A stretch of DNA of 64,000 bases. It comes from Streptococcus mitis (GTDB taxonomy: Bacteria > Bacillota > Bacilli > Lactobacillales > Streptococcaceae). Position 1 is the first letter of the stretch, and every line of letters starts with the position of its first letter. Where the stretch lies: positions 62,001 through 126,000 of the forward strand of contig NZ_CP012646.1 of assembly GCF_001281025.1 (NCBI RefSeq), read 5' to 3'. The notes under the pieces are model-generated. The model had not been told where the DNA came from and made no database searches. It saw only the letters and a list, made by a program, of their open reading frames with translations. Positions 9,548 to 18,962 of this stretch are shown here, piece by piece. Made by a program: the position numbers and the translations under genes.

Positions 9548-10546
9548 ATGACCAAAACAATTCTTGTTACGGGTGGAGCTGGCTACATTGGCTCCCATAC
9601 AGTTAAAGCTCTTTTAAATGCTGGCTACCAGGTACATGTCCTCGATAATCTCTCTACAGGAAATCGTTCGGCTGTGGATAGTCGTGCTAGCTTTAAACAA
9701 CTGGATGTTTATGATGCTAGTGCCCTAAAAGCTTACTTGGAAGAAAATCAAATTGATGCTGTTCTGCATTGTGCAGGTGAAATTGTTGTGAGCGAAAGTA
9801 TTGAAAATCCAAGTAAATACTTCACTGCTAATGTTGCTGGTATGAATCAAGTTCTCAAAGTCCTATCTGAAGTTGGCATTCAAAAAATCATGTTCTCTTC
9901 AACTGCTTCTCTCTATGGTAATAACTGTATTGACAAGCCAGCGACTGAAGATACCCTGCTTGACCCTGTCAACCCTTATGCAGAAACAAAACTGATGGGT
10001 GAACGAATGATTTACTGGATGGCCAATCGCTACGATTGGAAATATGTCATTTTCCGTTACTTTAATGTAGCTGGGGCTGAAATGGATGCTTCAAACGGCC
10101 TGCGTGTTAAAAATCCAACTCACATCATCCCTAACATCAACAAGACTGCATTGGGACAAAATGATAGCCTGAAAATATTTGGAGATGACTACGATACACG
10201 TGATGGTTCATGTATTCGAGATTACATTCATGTCTTGGACCTTGCACAGGCTCATGTTAAAGGAATGAACTACCTCTTTCAAGAAGACAGTTCTTCTCAA
10301 ATCTTTAACTTAGGAACTGAAAAAGGCTATACTGTCAAAGAAATCTTTAAAACTGCTGAAGAATTGCTGGATCAAAAAATACCACACGAAATTGTTGCTC
10401 GCCGTGCTGGTGACCCAGCCAGCGTCCTAGCAGACGCATCAAAAGCTAAAAAATATCTTGATTGGAAGGCTAGCTACTCTCTTGAAGATATTATTTTATC
10501 AGATTATCATTGGCGTGTTAAAGAAGGCAAAAACATTTTGGAATAG
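9548..10546 (+). CDS. galE: UDP-glucose 4-epimerase
   Basis: Interconverts UDP-glucose and UDP-galactose (Leloir pathway, and supply of UDP-galactose for surface polysaccharide). The 332-residue extended short-chain dehydrogenase has TGGAGYIGSH at residues 7-16 for NAD and the catalytic Tyr-X3-Lys in NPYAETKLMGE, with the conserved FRYFNVAGA. It is a single gene with its own promoter and a terminator at 10554-10587, so not part of a gal operon here. It may be one of two epimerases, as in pneumococci. Confidence 0.95.
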   Translation: MTKTILVTGGAGYIGSHTVKALLNAGYQVHVLDNLSTGNRSAVDSRASFKQLDVYDASALKAYLEENQIDAVLHCAGEIVVSESIENPSKYFTANVAGMNQVLKVLSEVGIQKIMFSSTASLYGNNCIDKPATEDTLLDPVNPYAETKLMGERMIYWMANRYDWKYVIFRYFNVAGAEMDASNGLRVKNPTHIIPNINKTALGQNDSLKIFGDDYDTRDGSCIRDYIHVLDLAQAHVKGMNYLFQEDSSSQIFNLGTEKGYTVKEIFKTAEELLDQKIPHEIVARRAGDPASVLADASKAKKYLDWKASYSLEDIILSDYHWRVKEGKNILE

Positions 10547-10553
10547 GAAAACA

Positions 10554-10587
10554 GAGGAGAAAGTCCTAGTGCTCTCTCCTTGTTTTA
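10554..10587 (+). terminator. Terminator of galE
   Basis: AGGAGA, loop, TCTCTCCT followed by a T-rich run, just after the galE stop. Confidence 0.7.
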
Positions 10588-10611
10588 TTTATTAAATTGT
10601 CAGAAAATTCA

Positions 10612-10640
10612 TTGACAGATTAAAGAAATCATGTTACAGT
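10612..10640 (+). promoter_or_regulatory. Promoter of piuBCDA
   Basis: Perfect TTGACA (10612-10617), 17-bp spacer and TACAGT (10635-10640) with TG one base before it. The leader that follows has a small perfect hairpin GGTATC-TTTC-GATACC at 10651-10666. Confidence 0.75.
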
Positions 10641-10689
10641 AATATCCGCAGGTATCTTTCGATACCAAATCTATATGAAAGGACGGGGT

Positions 10690-11649
10690 ATGAAACTTTC
10701 TCATTATTTAATTGGCTTACTTTTACTCCTAGTCTTTCTCTCTATTAGCATTGGAACCAGTGATTTTTCATGGGGAAAACTCTTTGCTCTGGATCATGAA
10801 ACTTGGCTCCTCTTTCAAGAGTCCCGTCTTCCAAGGACGATTAGCATTCTCCTGACAGCCTCTAGTATGAGTATGGCAGGCCTCCTCATGCAGACCATTA
10901 CCCAAAATCAGTTTGCTGCTCCGAGTACAGTTGGGACCACTGAAGCCGCCAAACTAGGAATGGTACTGAGCCTCTTTGTCTTTCCGTCGGCTAGTCTGAC
11001 CCAAAAGATGCTCTTTGCTTTTGTTTCATCCATAGTATTTACCCTCTTCTTTCTGGCCTTTATGACTATTTTTACTGTAAAGGAGAGGTGGATGTTGCCT
11101 CTGATTGGGATCATCTATAGTGGAATTATCGGTTCTGTCACAGAAGTTATCGCCTACCGTTTCAATCTGGTTCAGAGTATGACTGCTTGGACCCAGGGTT
11201 CCTTCTCCATGATTCAGACCCATCAGTATGAGTGGCTCTTCTTAGGCCTCATTATCCTGATTGCCGTTTGGAAATTGTCCCAAACCTTTACCATCATGAA
11301 TCTGGGTAAGGAAACCAGTGAGAGTTTGGGGATTTCTTACTCCCTACTTGAAAAACTGGCCCTCTTTCTGGTTGCGCTAACGACAAGCGTCACCATGATT
11401 ACCGTGGGTGGCTTACCATTTCTCGGAGTTATCGTTCCCAATCTTGTTCGCAAGCGCTATGGAGATAATCTGAGTGAAACCAAGCTCATGGTCGCACTGG
11501 TCGGTGCCAATCTGGTTCTGGCCTGCGATATCCTATCCCGAGTTCTGATTCGTCCCTATGAGTTGTCTGTCAGTCTTCTACTAGGAATCATCGGTAGCCT
11601 CGTCTTTATCCTACTTCTCTGGAGAGGAGGACGAAGAGATGCAGTTTAA
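10690..11649 (+). CDS. piuB: Iron-compound ABC transporter, permease 1 (FecCD family)
   Basis: Inner half of the membrane channel of an iron-complex importer. The 319-residue protein has about nine hydrophobic segments and the FecCD signatures SRLPRTISILLTASSMSMAGLLMQ near the N-terminus and GGLPFLGVIVPNLVR near 240. I place the start at MKLSHYL because GGACGGGG lies just before it, whereas the ATG 15 nt upstream has no ribosome binding site. It overlaps piuC by 11 nt. Together with piuC, piuD and piuA it makes a complete importer for ferric complexes. Confidence 0.92.
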   Translation: MKLSHYLIGLLLLLVFLSISIGTSDFSWGKLFALDHETWLLFQESRLPRTISILLTASSMSMAGLLMQTITQNQFAAPSTVGTTEAAKLGMVLSLFVFPSASLTQKMLFAFVSSIVFTLFFLAFMTIFTVKERWMLPLIGIIYSGIIGSVTEVIAYRFNLVQSMTAWTQGSFSMIQTHQYEWLFLGLIILIAVWKLSQTFTIMNLGKETSESLGISYSLLEKLALFLVALTTSVTMITVGGLPFLGVIVPNLVRKRYGDNLSETKLMVALVGANLVLACDILSRVLIRPYELSVSLLLGIIGSLVFILLLWRGGRRDAV

Positions 11650-12595
11650 AAGCAAACATACCAAGCTCTTCTGGTTTCTCATTATTCTGGCTATCGGAGC
11701 TTGTCTGCTCTACTTTTGGCCCATCACCCACCTATCTGCCTTTGCTTGGAAGTTGCGTTCTCAAAAGATTATCGTTTATCTCTTGGTAGCCATCGCGACT
11801 GGGATTTCAACCATTAGTTTTCAAACCCTGACGGAAAATCGCTTCCTGACACCTAGTATTTTGGGAATCGAATCCTTCTACGTCCTACTACAAACCCTAC
11901 TACTGGTTTTTGAAAGTAAGTTTCTTCAACTTGGTAAGTCCCCTATCTTAGAATTCCTAGTCTTACTTCCGCTCCAATCCCTCTTCTTTCTTGCCTTACA
12001 AGGTTACTTGAAGACACTGATGAAGCAAGACCTGGTCTTCATCCTGCTGATCTGTCTAGCACTCGGAAGTCTCTTTCGAAATATCAGTACCTTCCTTCAG
12101 GTCCTGATGGATCCAAATGAATACGATAAACTGCAGAACAGTCTCTTTGCCTCCTTTCAGCATCTCAACACTTCCATCCTAGCCATCGGTTCTCTGATCA
12201 TCCTTGCCTTGACAATCTTTTTCTTTCGAAAAGCAGTCATTCTGGATGTCTTGCACCTACAAAGAGAAACAGCTCAGATATTGGGACTCGATGTTGAAAA
12301 AGAACAGAGAGAGCTCCTCTGGGGCATCGTGCTTTTAACTTCAACGGCCACTGCCTTGGTAGGGCCTATGGCCTTCTTCGGCTTTATGCTGGCCAACCTC
12401 ACCTACCTGATTGTCAAAGACTATCGGCACAAGATGCTCTTTATCGTGGCTATTCTGATTGGATTTATTAGCTTGACCTTGGGGCAGGCCCTGATTGAAC
12501 GAGTCTTTGCACTGGAAATTCGCATCAGCATGATTATCGAGAGTGTAGGGGGGCTCTTATTCTTTATCTTACTATACAGGAGGGCGCGTCAGTGA
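11639..12595 (+). CDS. piuC: Iron-compound ABC transporter, permease 2 (FecCD family)
   Basis: Second permease of the iron-complex importer, 318 residues with about nine membrane segments. It keeps the FecCD pattern, with NRFLTPSILGIES near residue 60 and ALVGPMAFFGFMLANLTYLIV near 240. It starts inside the end of piuB (GGAGGACGAAGAG before the ATG) and its stop TGA overlaps the GTG start of piuD, so translation is coupled. Confidence 0.92.
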   Translation: MQFKSKHTKLFWFLIILAIGACLLYFWPITHLSAFAWKLRSQKIIVYLLVAIATGISTISFQTLTENRFLTPSILGIESFYVLLQTLLLVFESKFLQLGKSPILEFLVLLPLQSLFFLALQGYLKTLMKQDLVFILLICLALGSLFRNISTFLQVLMDPNEYDKLQNSLFASFQHLNTSILAIGSLIILALTIFFFRKAVILDVLHLQRETAQILGLDVEKEQRELLWGIVLLTSTATALVGPMAFFGFMLANLTYLIVKDYRHKMLFIVAILIGFISLTLGQALIERVFALEIRISMIIESVGGLLFFILLYRRARQ

Positions 12596-13344
12596 AACTG
12601 GAAAACATTGACAAATCCATTCAAAAACAGGATATTTTGCAAGGCATTTCGCTTAAAGTCAGTCCTCAGAAACTGACAGCCTTTATTGGTCCCAATGGTG
12701 CTGGAAAATCAACTCTCCTCTCCATTATGAGCAGACTAACCAAGAAAGATCAGGGGGTTCTCAGTATCAAGGGCCGTGAAATCGAAAGCTGGAATTCGCA
12801 AGAACTCGCTCAAGAACTCACCATCTTAAAGCAGAAGATCAATTACCAAGCCAAATTGACGGTGGAAGAACTGGTCAGTTTTGGACGTTTTCCCTACAGC
12901 CGAGGTCGACTGAGACCAGAAGATTGGGAAAAAATCCGAGAAACTCTGGACTATCTGGAACTGACCAACTTAAAAGACCGCTACATCGATAGCCTGTCTG
13001 GAGGCCAGCTCCAACGGGTCTTTATAGCTATGGTACTGGCCCAGGATACAGACTTTATCTTGCTAGACGAACCACTCAACAATCTCGATATCAAGCAAAG
13101 TGTCAGTATGATGCAGATTCTCAAGCGACTGGTGGAGGAACTCGGCAAGACCATTATCATCGTCCTCCACGATATCAACATGGCCAGCCAGTATGCAGAT
13201 GAAATTGTCGCCTTCAAGGACGGCCAAGTCTTTAGCAAGGGAACAACCAATCAAATCATGCAGTCTGATCTGCTCAGTCAACTCTATGAGATTCCCATCA
13301 CGCTAGCTGATATCAATGGCAAAAAGATCTGCATCTATAGCTAG
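12592..13344 (+). CDS. piuD: Iron-compound ABC transporter, ATP-binding protein
   Basis: ATPase that drives the importer, 250 residues. Walker A is GPNGAGKS near residue 34, the signature is LSGGQLQRV, Walker B is FILLDEP and the switch His is in VLHDIN. It starts with GTG (GTGAAACTG), overlapping the piuC stop by 4 nt, with GGAGGGCG 9 nt upstream. A 95-nt gap separates it from piuA. Confidence 0.94.
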   Translation: MKLENIDKSIQKQDILQGISLKVSPQKLTAFIGPNGAGKSTLLSIMSRLTKKDQGVLSIKGREIESWNSQELAQELTILKQKINYQAKLTVEELVSFGRFPYSRGRLRPEDWEKIRETLDYLELTNLKDRYIDSLSGGQLQRVFIAMVLAQDTDFILLDEPLNNLDIKQSVSMMQILKRLVEELGKTIIIVLHDINMASQYADEIVAFKDGQVFSKGTTNQIMQSDLLSQLYEIPITLADINGKKICIYS

Positions 13345-13439
13345 TAACATAGAAGCTCAAGTTAGAGAACCTTCAGTCTCTTAGTCAATAATACCTAGAG
13401 ACTCCCTAAATCGTTATCACATTTTAAAAAGGAGAAATT

Positions 13440-14405
13440 ATGAAAACATCCCTTAAACTTTACCTCACTGCCCTAATGGCTAGTTTCTTGCTCCTACTTG
13501 GTGCATGTAGTACAAACTCAAGTACCAGCCAGTCGGAGACAAGTAGCTCTGCTCCAACAGAGGTGACCATTAAAAGTTCACTAGATGAGGTCAAACTTTC
13601 AAAGGTTCCTGAAAAAATTGTGACCTTTGACCTCGGTGCCGCGGATACTATTCGCGCTTTAGGTTTTGAAAAGAATATCGTGGGAATGCCTACAAAAACT
13701 GTTCCGGCTTACCTAAAAGACCTAGCTGGAAAAGTTAAAAATGTTGGTTCTATGGTTGAGCCAGACCTAGAAGCCATTGCTGCTCTTGAACCAGATTTGA
13801 TTATCGCTTCACCACGTACCCAAAAATTTGTTGATAAATTCAAAGAAATCGCTCCGACTGTTCTCTTCCAAGCAAGCAAGGACGACTACTGGACTTCTAC
13901 TAAGACCAACATTGAATCCTTAGCAGGCGCCTTTGGTGAAACTGGCACACAGAAAGCCAAGGAAGAATTGGCCAAGCTAGACAAGAGTATCCAAGAAGTC
14001 GCTACTAAAAACGAAAGTTCTGACAAAAAAGCCCTGGCTATCCTCCTCAACGAAGGAAAAATGGCTGCCTTTGGTGCCCAATCTCGTTTCTCTTTCTTGT
14101 ATCAAACTTTGAAATTCAAGCCAACTGATACTCAATTTGAAGATTCTCGCCACGGACAAGAAGTCAGCTTTGAAAGTGTCAAAGAAATCAATCCTGACAT
14201 CCTCTTTGTCATCAACCGTACCCTTGCTATCGGTGGTGACAACTCAAGCAACGATGGCGTCCTAGAAAATGCCCTCATTGCTGAAACACCTGCAGCTAAA
14301 AATGGTAAAATTATCCAACTAACACCAGACCTCTGGTATCTAAGCGGAGGCGGACTTGAATCAACAAAACTCATGATTGAAGACGCACAAAAAGCCTTGA
14401 AATAA
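13440..14405 (+). CDS. piuA: Iron-compound-binding lipoprotein
   Basis: Captures ferric complexes outside the membrane for the PiuBCD channel. The 321-residue protein has a lipoprotein signal with lipobox LLGAC (Cys23), a Ser/Thr-rich linker, then a two-lobe FepB/FhuD-like fold with EPDLEAIAALEPDLIIASPR linking the lobes. The start has AAGGAGAAATT 4-9 nt upstream. Its original terminator has been split by the IS insertion at 14458. Confidence 0.94.
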   Translation: MKTSLKLYLTALMASFLLLLGACSTNSSTSQSETSSSAPTEVTIKSSLDEVKLSKVPEKIVTFDLGAADTIRALGFEKNIVGMPTKTVPAYLKDLAGKVKNVGSMVEPDLEAIAALEPDLIIASPRTQKFVDKFKEIAPTVLFQASKDDYWTSTKTNIESLAGAFGETGTQKAKEELAKLDKSIQEVATKNESSDKKALAILLNEGKMAAFGAQSRFSFLYQTLKFKPTDTQFEDSRHGQEVSFESVKEINPDILFVINRTLAIGGDNSSNDGVLENALIAETPAAKNGKIIQLTPDLWYLSGGGLESTKLMIEDAQKALK

Positions 14406-14435
14406 GCTACTTTAAACTCAATCACATCTTTACAT

Positions 14436-14454
14436 GATAAAACGCATCCTATCA
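14436..14454 (+). terminator. Left arm of a terminator split by an IS
   Basis: GATAAAACGCATCCTATCA here and its complement (with one extra T) at 15908-15927 would form a 19-bp stem with a 14-base loop if the 1436-bp IS and one copy of AGT were removed. Before insertion this was a two-way terminator between the convergent piuA and yidD units. The right arm followed by Ts is now on the far side of the IS. Confidence 0.8.
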
Positions 14455-14513
14455 AGTTGAACTGCACCCCAAAAGTTAGACAGAAAAAATCTAACTTTTG
14501 GGGTATTTTTATT

Positions 14514-15029
14514 ATGAAATTAACTTATGATGATAAAGTTCAGATCTATGAACTTAGAAAACAAGGATATAGCTTAGAGAAGCTTTCAAATAAATTTGGG
14601 ATAAACAATTCTAATATTAGGTACATGATTAAATTGATTGATCGTTACGGAATAGAGTTCGTTAAAAAAGGAAAAAATCGTTACTATTCTCCTGATTTCA
14701 AACAAGAAATGATTCATAAAGTCTTACATGAAGGCTGGACTAAAGATAGAGTTTCTCTTGAATACGGCCTCCCAAGTCGTACGATACTTCTTAATTGGCT
14801 AGCACAATACAAGAAAAACGGGTATACTATTGTTGAGAAAACAAGAGGGAGAATACCTAAAATGGGACGTAAGCCAAAAACGAGACCTGAAGAGAGGACA
14901 GAATTAGAACGTCTTCAAGCAGAAAATGAGTACCTGAGAGCGGAGAATGCTGTCCTAAAAAAGTTGAGAGAACTCCGCTTGAAGGAGGAAAAAGAGAAAG
15001 AAGAAAGACAGAAATTGTTCAAGAATTAA
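14514..15029 (+). CDS. IS150-group transposase OrfA (copy 1)
   Basis: 171-residue DNA-binding part of the transposase, with two helix-turn-helix units ([19 protein letters not shown] and the one around [16 protein letters not shown]) and a Leu-rich coiled coil at the end ([20 protein letters not shown]). I start at MKLTYDDKV because the reading frame upstream is the terminal inverted repeat. Near the end, A-AAA-AAG at 14957-14963 is a -1 slippery heptamer; the -1 frame is open from there into orfB, giving an OrfAB fusion, the usual active transposase of the family. Confidence 0.92.
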   Translation: MKLTYDDKVQIYELRKQGYSLEKLSNKFGINNSNIRYMIKLIDRYGIEFVKKGKNRYYSPDFKQEMIHKVLHEGWTKDRVSLEYGLPSRTILLNWLAQYKKNGYTIVEKTRGRIPKMGRKPKTRPEERTELERLQAENEYLRAENAVLKKLRELRLKEEKEKEERQKLFKN

Positions 15030-15862
15030 TGACTGAGTTTTCGTTAGATATTCTTCTAAAAACCATTAAACTCGCTCGTTCGACCTACTACTATCATTTG
15101 AAACAGCTAGACAAACCAGATAAGGATCAAAAGCTTAAAGCTGAAATTCAAGCTATTTTTACCGAACACAAGGAAAATTATGGTTATCGTCGGATTCATT
15201 TAGAACTAAGAAATCGTGGTTATCTGGTAAATCATAAAAGAGTTCAACGCTTGATGAAAGTACTCAATTTACAAGCTAAAATGCGACAGAAACGAAAATA
15301 TTCTTCTCATAAAGGAGACGTTGGCAAGAAGGCAGATAACCTTATTCAACGTCAATTTGAAGGTTCTAAACCAATGGAAAAGTGCTACACAGATGTGACA
15401 GAATTTGCCATTCCAGCAAGTACTCAAAAGCTTTACTTATCACCAGTTTTAGATGGTTTCAACAGCGAAATCATCGCTTATCATCTGTCTACTTCACCGA
15501 ACTTGGAACAAGTGAAGAGCATGTTAAAACAGGCATTCACAGAGAAGCACTATGAGAATACGATTCTCCATAGTGACCAAGGCTGGCAATACCAACACGA
15601 TTCTTATCATCGGTTCCTAGAGAGTAAGGGAGTTCAAGCATCCATGTCACGTAAAGGTAACAGCGCGGACAATGGTATGATGGAGTCCTTCTTTGGCATT
15701 CTGAAATCGGAGATGTTTTATGGTTATGAGAAGTCATTTCAGTCGCTTAAGCAATTGGAACAAGCCATTGTAGACTATATTGATTACTACAACAATAAAC
15801 GAATTAAGGTAAAACTAAAAGGACTTAGCCCTGTGCAATACAGAACTAAATCCTTTGGATAA
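15029..15862 (+). CDS. IS150-group transposase OrfB, DDE catalytic part (copy 1)
   Basis: 277-residue integrase-core protein. The DDE triad is visible as CYTDVTEF, TILHSDQGWQY and the Glu of NGMMESFFGILKSE. An HTH_21-like segment (YGYRRIHLELRNRG) precedes the core. The ATG overlaps the orfA stop (TAATG), so it could also be made by re-initiation. The coding sequence looks intact, so this copy is potentially active. Confidence 0.94.
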   Translation: MTEFSLDILLKTIKLARSTYYYHLKQLDKPDKDQKLKAEIQAIFTEHKENYGYRRIHLELRNRGYLVNHKRVQRLMKVLNLQAKMRQKRKYSSHKGDVGKKADNLIQRQFEGSKPMEKCYTDVTEFAIPASTQKLYLSPVLDGFNSEIIAYHLSTSPNLEQVKSMLKQAFTEKHYENTILHSDQGWQYQHDSYHRFLESKGVQASMSRKGNSADNGMMESFFGILKSEMFYGYEKSFQSLKQLEQAIVDYIDYYNNKRIKVKLKGLSPVQYRTKSFG

Positions 15863-15954
15863 ATTAATTGTCTAACTTTTTGGGGTCAGTACAAGTTCAC
15901 TCAAACCTGATAGGATGCGTTTTTATCATTTCACTAAAATATTTTTACCTAGCC

Positions 15955-16197
15955 TCATTTTTCTTCTTGATTCCGTTTGAGGGAAAAATGGTCTGGGACG
16001 GGGTCCTTGCCTGTTTTAGACCAGGGATGACAACGTAAAATCCGAGCCAAACCCATCAAGACACCCTTAAAGCCATGTTTTTCAATAGCCTGAATCATAT
16101 AGTTGGAACAAGTCGGCTCAAAGCGACAAGAGGGTGGAAAGGCTGGCGAGATAAAACGTTGGTAAAAGCGTACTGGCGCTATTAAGATTCGTTTCAT
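15955..16197 (-). CDS. yidD: Membrane protein insertion efficiency factor
   Basis: Small membrane-associated protein (80 residues) that helps YidC insert proteins. The family core is clear: [33 protein letters not shown], with the two Cys, followed by [11 protein letters not shown]. The ATG overlaps the stop of rluB by 1 nt. It is the last gene of the operon that starts upstream of murI. A yidC gene is at 42288-43214. Confidence 0.95.
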   Translation of the reverse strand: MKRILIAPVRFYQRFISPAFPPSCRFEPTCSNYMIQAIEKHGFKGVLMGLARILRCHPWSKTGKDPVPDHFSLKRNQEEK

Positions 16198-16919
16198 TAT
16201 TTCTTGGTTACAGCCATGGTGTGTAGTTGGCTGATTTCTTTTTTATTCAGACGACGGGATTCACCTGGACGAAGGCCTGTCAAGTCTAGGTGCCCAAAAC
16301 GTGTACGCGACAACTTGTCCACTTGAAGACCAACAGCTTCAAACATTTTTTTAACCTGATGGTTACGCCCTTCATGGATAGTCAACTGCACCACAGAGCG
16401 ATTTTTAACTGGGTCCACTTTGAGAATTTCATAAACAGCTGGCTTGGTTTTCTTGCCATCAATCTCAAGTCCACGGGTCAAGGGGCGGAGATTGTCCTTA
16501 TTGGCCACACCTTTAACACGCGCGACATAGACCTTATCAATTTCATTACGGGGGTGAATCATTTCATCCGTAAAGTCTCCATCATTGGTCAAAATCAAAA
16601 CTCCTGATGTATCCCAGTCCAAACGACCTACAGGGTAGATGCGCTCTTTGACATTGGGCAAGAGGTCGACAACCGTCTTGCGGCCCTTGTCATCTGTCAC
16701 ACTGGAAATGACACCGCGTGGTTTGTTAAGCAGATAGTAGACCTTTTCTTCATTGTAGATAGGTTGACCTTCAACTTCGACCTTGTCGCCTGACTTGATG
16801 GTCGTTGCGAGTTCACGCACCACTTGGCCGTTAACCGTCACCAATCCTTGCTTGATCAACTCTTCTGCTTTTCTCCTACTGGCCACACCTGCGTGGGCAA
16901 TATACTTATTGATTCTCAT
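16197..16919 (-). CDS. rluB: Ribosomal large-subunit pseudouridine synthase B
   Basis: Makes a pseudouridine in 23S rRNA. The 240-residue protein has an S4 domain ([22 protein letters not shown]) and the RsuA/RluB catalytic motif [17 protein letters not shown] with its Asp. The ATG lies within the end of scpB (14-nt overlap). Length and order fit the family. Confidence 0.95.
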   Translation of the reverse strand: MRINKYIAHAGVASRRKAEELIKQGLVTVNGQVVRELATTIKSGDKVEVEGQPIYNEEKVYYLLNKPRGVISSVTDDKGRKTVVDLLPNVKERIYPVGRLDWDTSGVLILTNDGDFTDEMIHPRNEIDKVYVARVKGVANKDNLRPLTRGLEIDGKKTKPAVYEILKVDPVKNRSVVQLTIHEGRNHQVKKMFEAVGLQVDKLSRTRFGHLDLTGLRPGESRRLNKKEISQLHTMAVTKK

Positions 16920-17475
16920 CTTCTTCTATCCTTTCACCAAATAATTGGCTTTCTTGGGCTTGAATCTCAAGCTCATCAATCACTGGTAATTCTTCCAAAT
17001 GATTTATCCCCATGTAATCTAGGAAATAATCTGTAGTCACATAGAGGTTGGGACGACCCAACACTTCTTTTTTCCCGTCTTCTCGTATCAAATCAAATGC
17101 CTGCAACTTTGCCAAAGCCCCACTCGAATTGACCCCACGGATGGCATCAATCTCTATCCGTGTGATGGGCTGTTTGTAAGCAATGATGGACAAGGTCTCA
17201 AGGGCAGCCCGAGATAAACTCTGGTTGATGGGCGCTTTAGAATAGTCCTTCAAAATCTCTGAAAACTGAGGCTTGGTCACCAATCTATAAGCACCCCCTG
17301 TCTCAATCAGAGCCAAACTGGAATCTGGGGCCTTTTCATACTTCTGGGATAATTTTTCTAAACTCTGTTGGATGCCTGTCGGTGGCAGAGAGAGGAGTTC
17401 AGCTAACTGGCGGACCCGAATCCCATCTTCACCCGCTACAAACAAGAGCGCTTCTATTTTTGCTAAAGTACTCAT
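16906..17475 (-). CDS. scpB: Segregation and condensation protein B
   Basis: 189-residue winged-helix partner of the SMC-ScpA condensin. It starts [18 protein letters not shown] and contains [25 protein letters not shown], the family signature. It lies between scpA (18 nt upstream) and rluB (14-nt overlap). Confidence 0.96.
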   Translation of the reverse strand: MSTLAKIEALLFVAGEDGIRVRQLAELLSLPPTGIQQSLEKLSQKYEKAPDSSLALIETGGAYRLVTKPQFSEILKDYSKAPINQSLSRAALETLSIIAYKQPITRIEIDAIRGVNSSGALAKLQAFDLIREDGKKEVLGRPNLYVTTDYFLDYMGINHLEELPVIDELEIQAQESQLFGERIEEDENQ

Positions 17476-17493
17476 CTTTCCTCTCTATCAAGT

Positions 17494-18222
17494 CTAGCTT
17501 TGGGCTACTTGACTTTCTTCCTTCTTTTCCATGAGATAGATATCTCCGAAACTCTCCTCTTGCACGAGGATTAGTTCCTGGGTTTTGATTAACTCTAGGG
17601 TTGCTAAAAAGAGGGTGATGACCTCTTGGACATTCTGGGCTTCCTTGAACAAATCCTGCAAGCACAATTGGTCTCGTCCAGCCAAGGACTCTTTCACGAT
17701 AACCATCATGTCCTCAATCTTATACTCATCCCGCAGGATAGTCGTATGATTCTGTTCAAACTCCTCTTTTTTCTTGGCTAGGATATTTGAAAAAGCCAAG
17801 AAGAGGTCAATGGTCGTCTTGTCATGCACGAGCTCCGCATCTTCGTAAATCAACTCTGTCGGCGCTTTGGAATAATACTGGGCCCGATCTTGGTGCTTGG
17901 CTTCCAAGTGCTCACCCAAGAGCTTGAATTTGCGGTATTCTTCGATTTGAGAGAGAAGATCCTGCTCTAGGTCATCCTCCAAGTCTGTCACTTCTGCCAC
18001 CTTTGGAAGAAGCTTGCGGCTCTTGATCAGCATGAGCTGACTGGCCATAACCATGTACTCGCCCGTCACTTCCAGACGCATGGCCTGCAGAGTTGAGACA
18101 TAAGCTAGATACTGTTCGATAACCTCCGTAATGGGCACATCGTAGATATCCATCTGATACTTAGAAACCAGGTGCAAAAGCAAGTCCAAGGGCCCTTCAA
18201 AATCTTTTAGTTTAATATCCAT
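17494..18222 (-). CDS. scpA: Segregation and condensation protein A
   Basis: 242-residue kleisin that bridges SMC heads. The N-terminus [30 protein letters not shown] is the family signature, and a winged helix near the C-terminus would contact the SMC head. The start overlaps the stop of the xerD-like gene by 1 nt. Confidence 0.96.
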   Translation of the reverse strand: MDIKLKDFEGPLDLLLHLVSKYQMDIYDVPITEVIEQYLAYVSTLQAMRLEVTGEYMVMASQLMLIKSRKLLPKVAEVTDLEDDLEQDLLSQIEEYRKFKLLGEHLEAKHQDRAQYYSKAPTELIYEDAELVHDKTTIDLFLAFSNILAKKKEEFEQNHTTILRDEYKIEDMMVIVKESLAGRDQLCLQDLFKEAQNVQEVITLFLATLELIKTQELILVQEESFGDIYLMEKKEESQVAQS

Positions 18223-18962
18223 TATCTATATTTTTCTAAGGTCAGGACTGTTTTTAATCCTAATTTTTTTGCAATTTCGTACAAATCGACCTTCTTTTCT
18301 ATCTGTCTTAGAATGAACTGTTCCCGCAAGGCTTGGGCGGATAAGGTTGAGAAACCTTTCTCCTTGACAAAGGACTCTAGCTGACGAAAGGCCCATTGAC
18401 GAGAATAGGCTTTCCCTGACCTTTCAAAGAGATAGGTCTGCCCCATCAAGGGTTCCAATTCTAAAAGCAAGGTCGTGGGAATAGTTACAATCCTCTGTTG
18501 GGAAGCCTTCTGAATTCTCAACACTTGAAAATCCAGATTGATATCTGCAACCTTAAGGGCTAAAATCTCACTCGGCAAGAGCCCCATTTCCAAGATAAGT
18601 AGAGCCAGTAAACGCCCCTCTGGATAATTACTTTCCTGCCAAAAAGAGTCTAGGTCTAACAATTCTGGCTTTGCGGTCTTCTTTTCAGCTTGTTTGGCTA
18701 ATTCCAAACGATAAAAGCTATCCACTTCTTCTTTTTGATAGAGAAAGTAGAGAAATTGATTACAGGCCGAAATCTTTCGCTTCTGGGCGCTGATTTTTAG
18801 ATTGGCTAGCTGGGCTTGGTAAATCTTGAGACTGGTCTCCGAAATCCGCTCGCCTACCAAATCTAAAAACTGTTCTAAATCATACTTATAGGACTGCTTG
18901 GAATTGGCAGACAGACCCTGCTTTTCCTCTAAAAAGGCTGAAATCCTGTCTCTCATTTGCAT
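18222..18962 (-). CDS. XerD-like tyrosine recombinase, catalytic site degenerate
   Basis: 246 residues with the SAM-like N-terminal domain (about 1-90) and a shortened integrase domain. The catalytic pattern is damaged: where recombinases have an Arg in the T-G-L-R motif the sequence reads [11 protein letters not shown], and the H-x-L-R-H box is SAQALREQF. Only an Arg and the C-terminal Tyr (LTLEKYR) remain. Streptococci resolve chromosome dimers with XerS, so this conserved neighbour of scpAB probably has another, non-recombining role. The gene overlaps the CBS gene by 10 nt. Confidence 0.88.
   Translation of the reverse strand: MQMRDRISAFLEEKQGLSANSKQSYKYDLEQFLDLVGERISETSLKIYQAQLANLKISAQKRKISACNQFLYFLYQKEEVDSFYRLELAKQAEKKTAKPELLDLDSFWQESNYPEGRLLALLILEMGLLPSEILALKVADINLDFQVLRIQKASQQRIVTIPTTLLLELEPLMGQTYLFERSGKAYSRQWAFRQLESFVKEKGFSTLSAQALREQFILRQIEKKVDLYEIAKKLGLKTVLTLEKYR

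Larger units (their letters stand above)
14458..15893 (+). mobile_element. IS3-family (IS150-group, IS861-like) insertion sequence, copy 1
   Basis: 1436 bp. The ends TGAACTGCACCCCAAAAGTT and, on the other strand, TGTACTGACCCCAAAAAGTT are imperfect inverted repeats beginning TG as in the IS150 group. The flanking AGT at 14455-14457 and 15894-15896 is a 3-bp target duplication. It carries orfA and orfB with a -1 frameshift signal. Just inside the left end, ACCCCAAAAGTTAGA and its perfect complement form a 15-bp hairpin followed by Ts (14465-14510), which should block transcription entering from outside. A second copy is at 47567-49002. Confidence 0.95.

Noticed and set aside
14458..14513. Upstream extension of OrfA through the IS terminal repeat
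   Set aside because: The frame is open but consists of the inverted repeat and hairpin; the conserved protein begins MKLTYDD.
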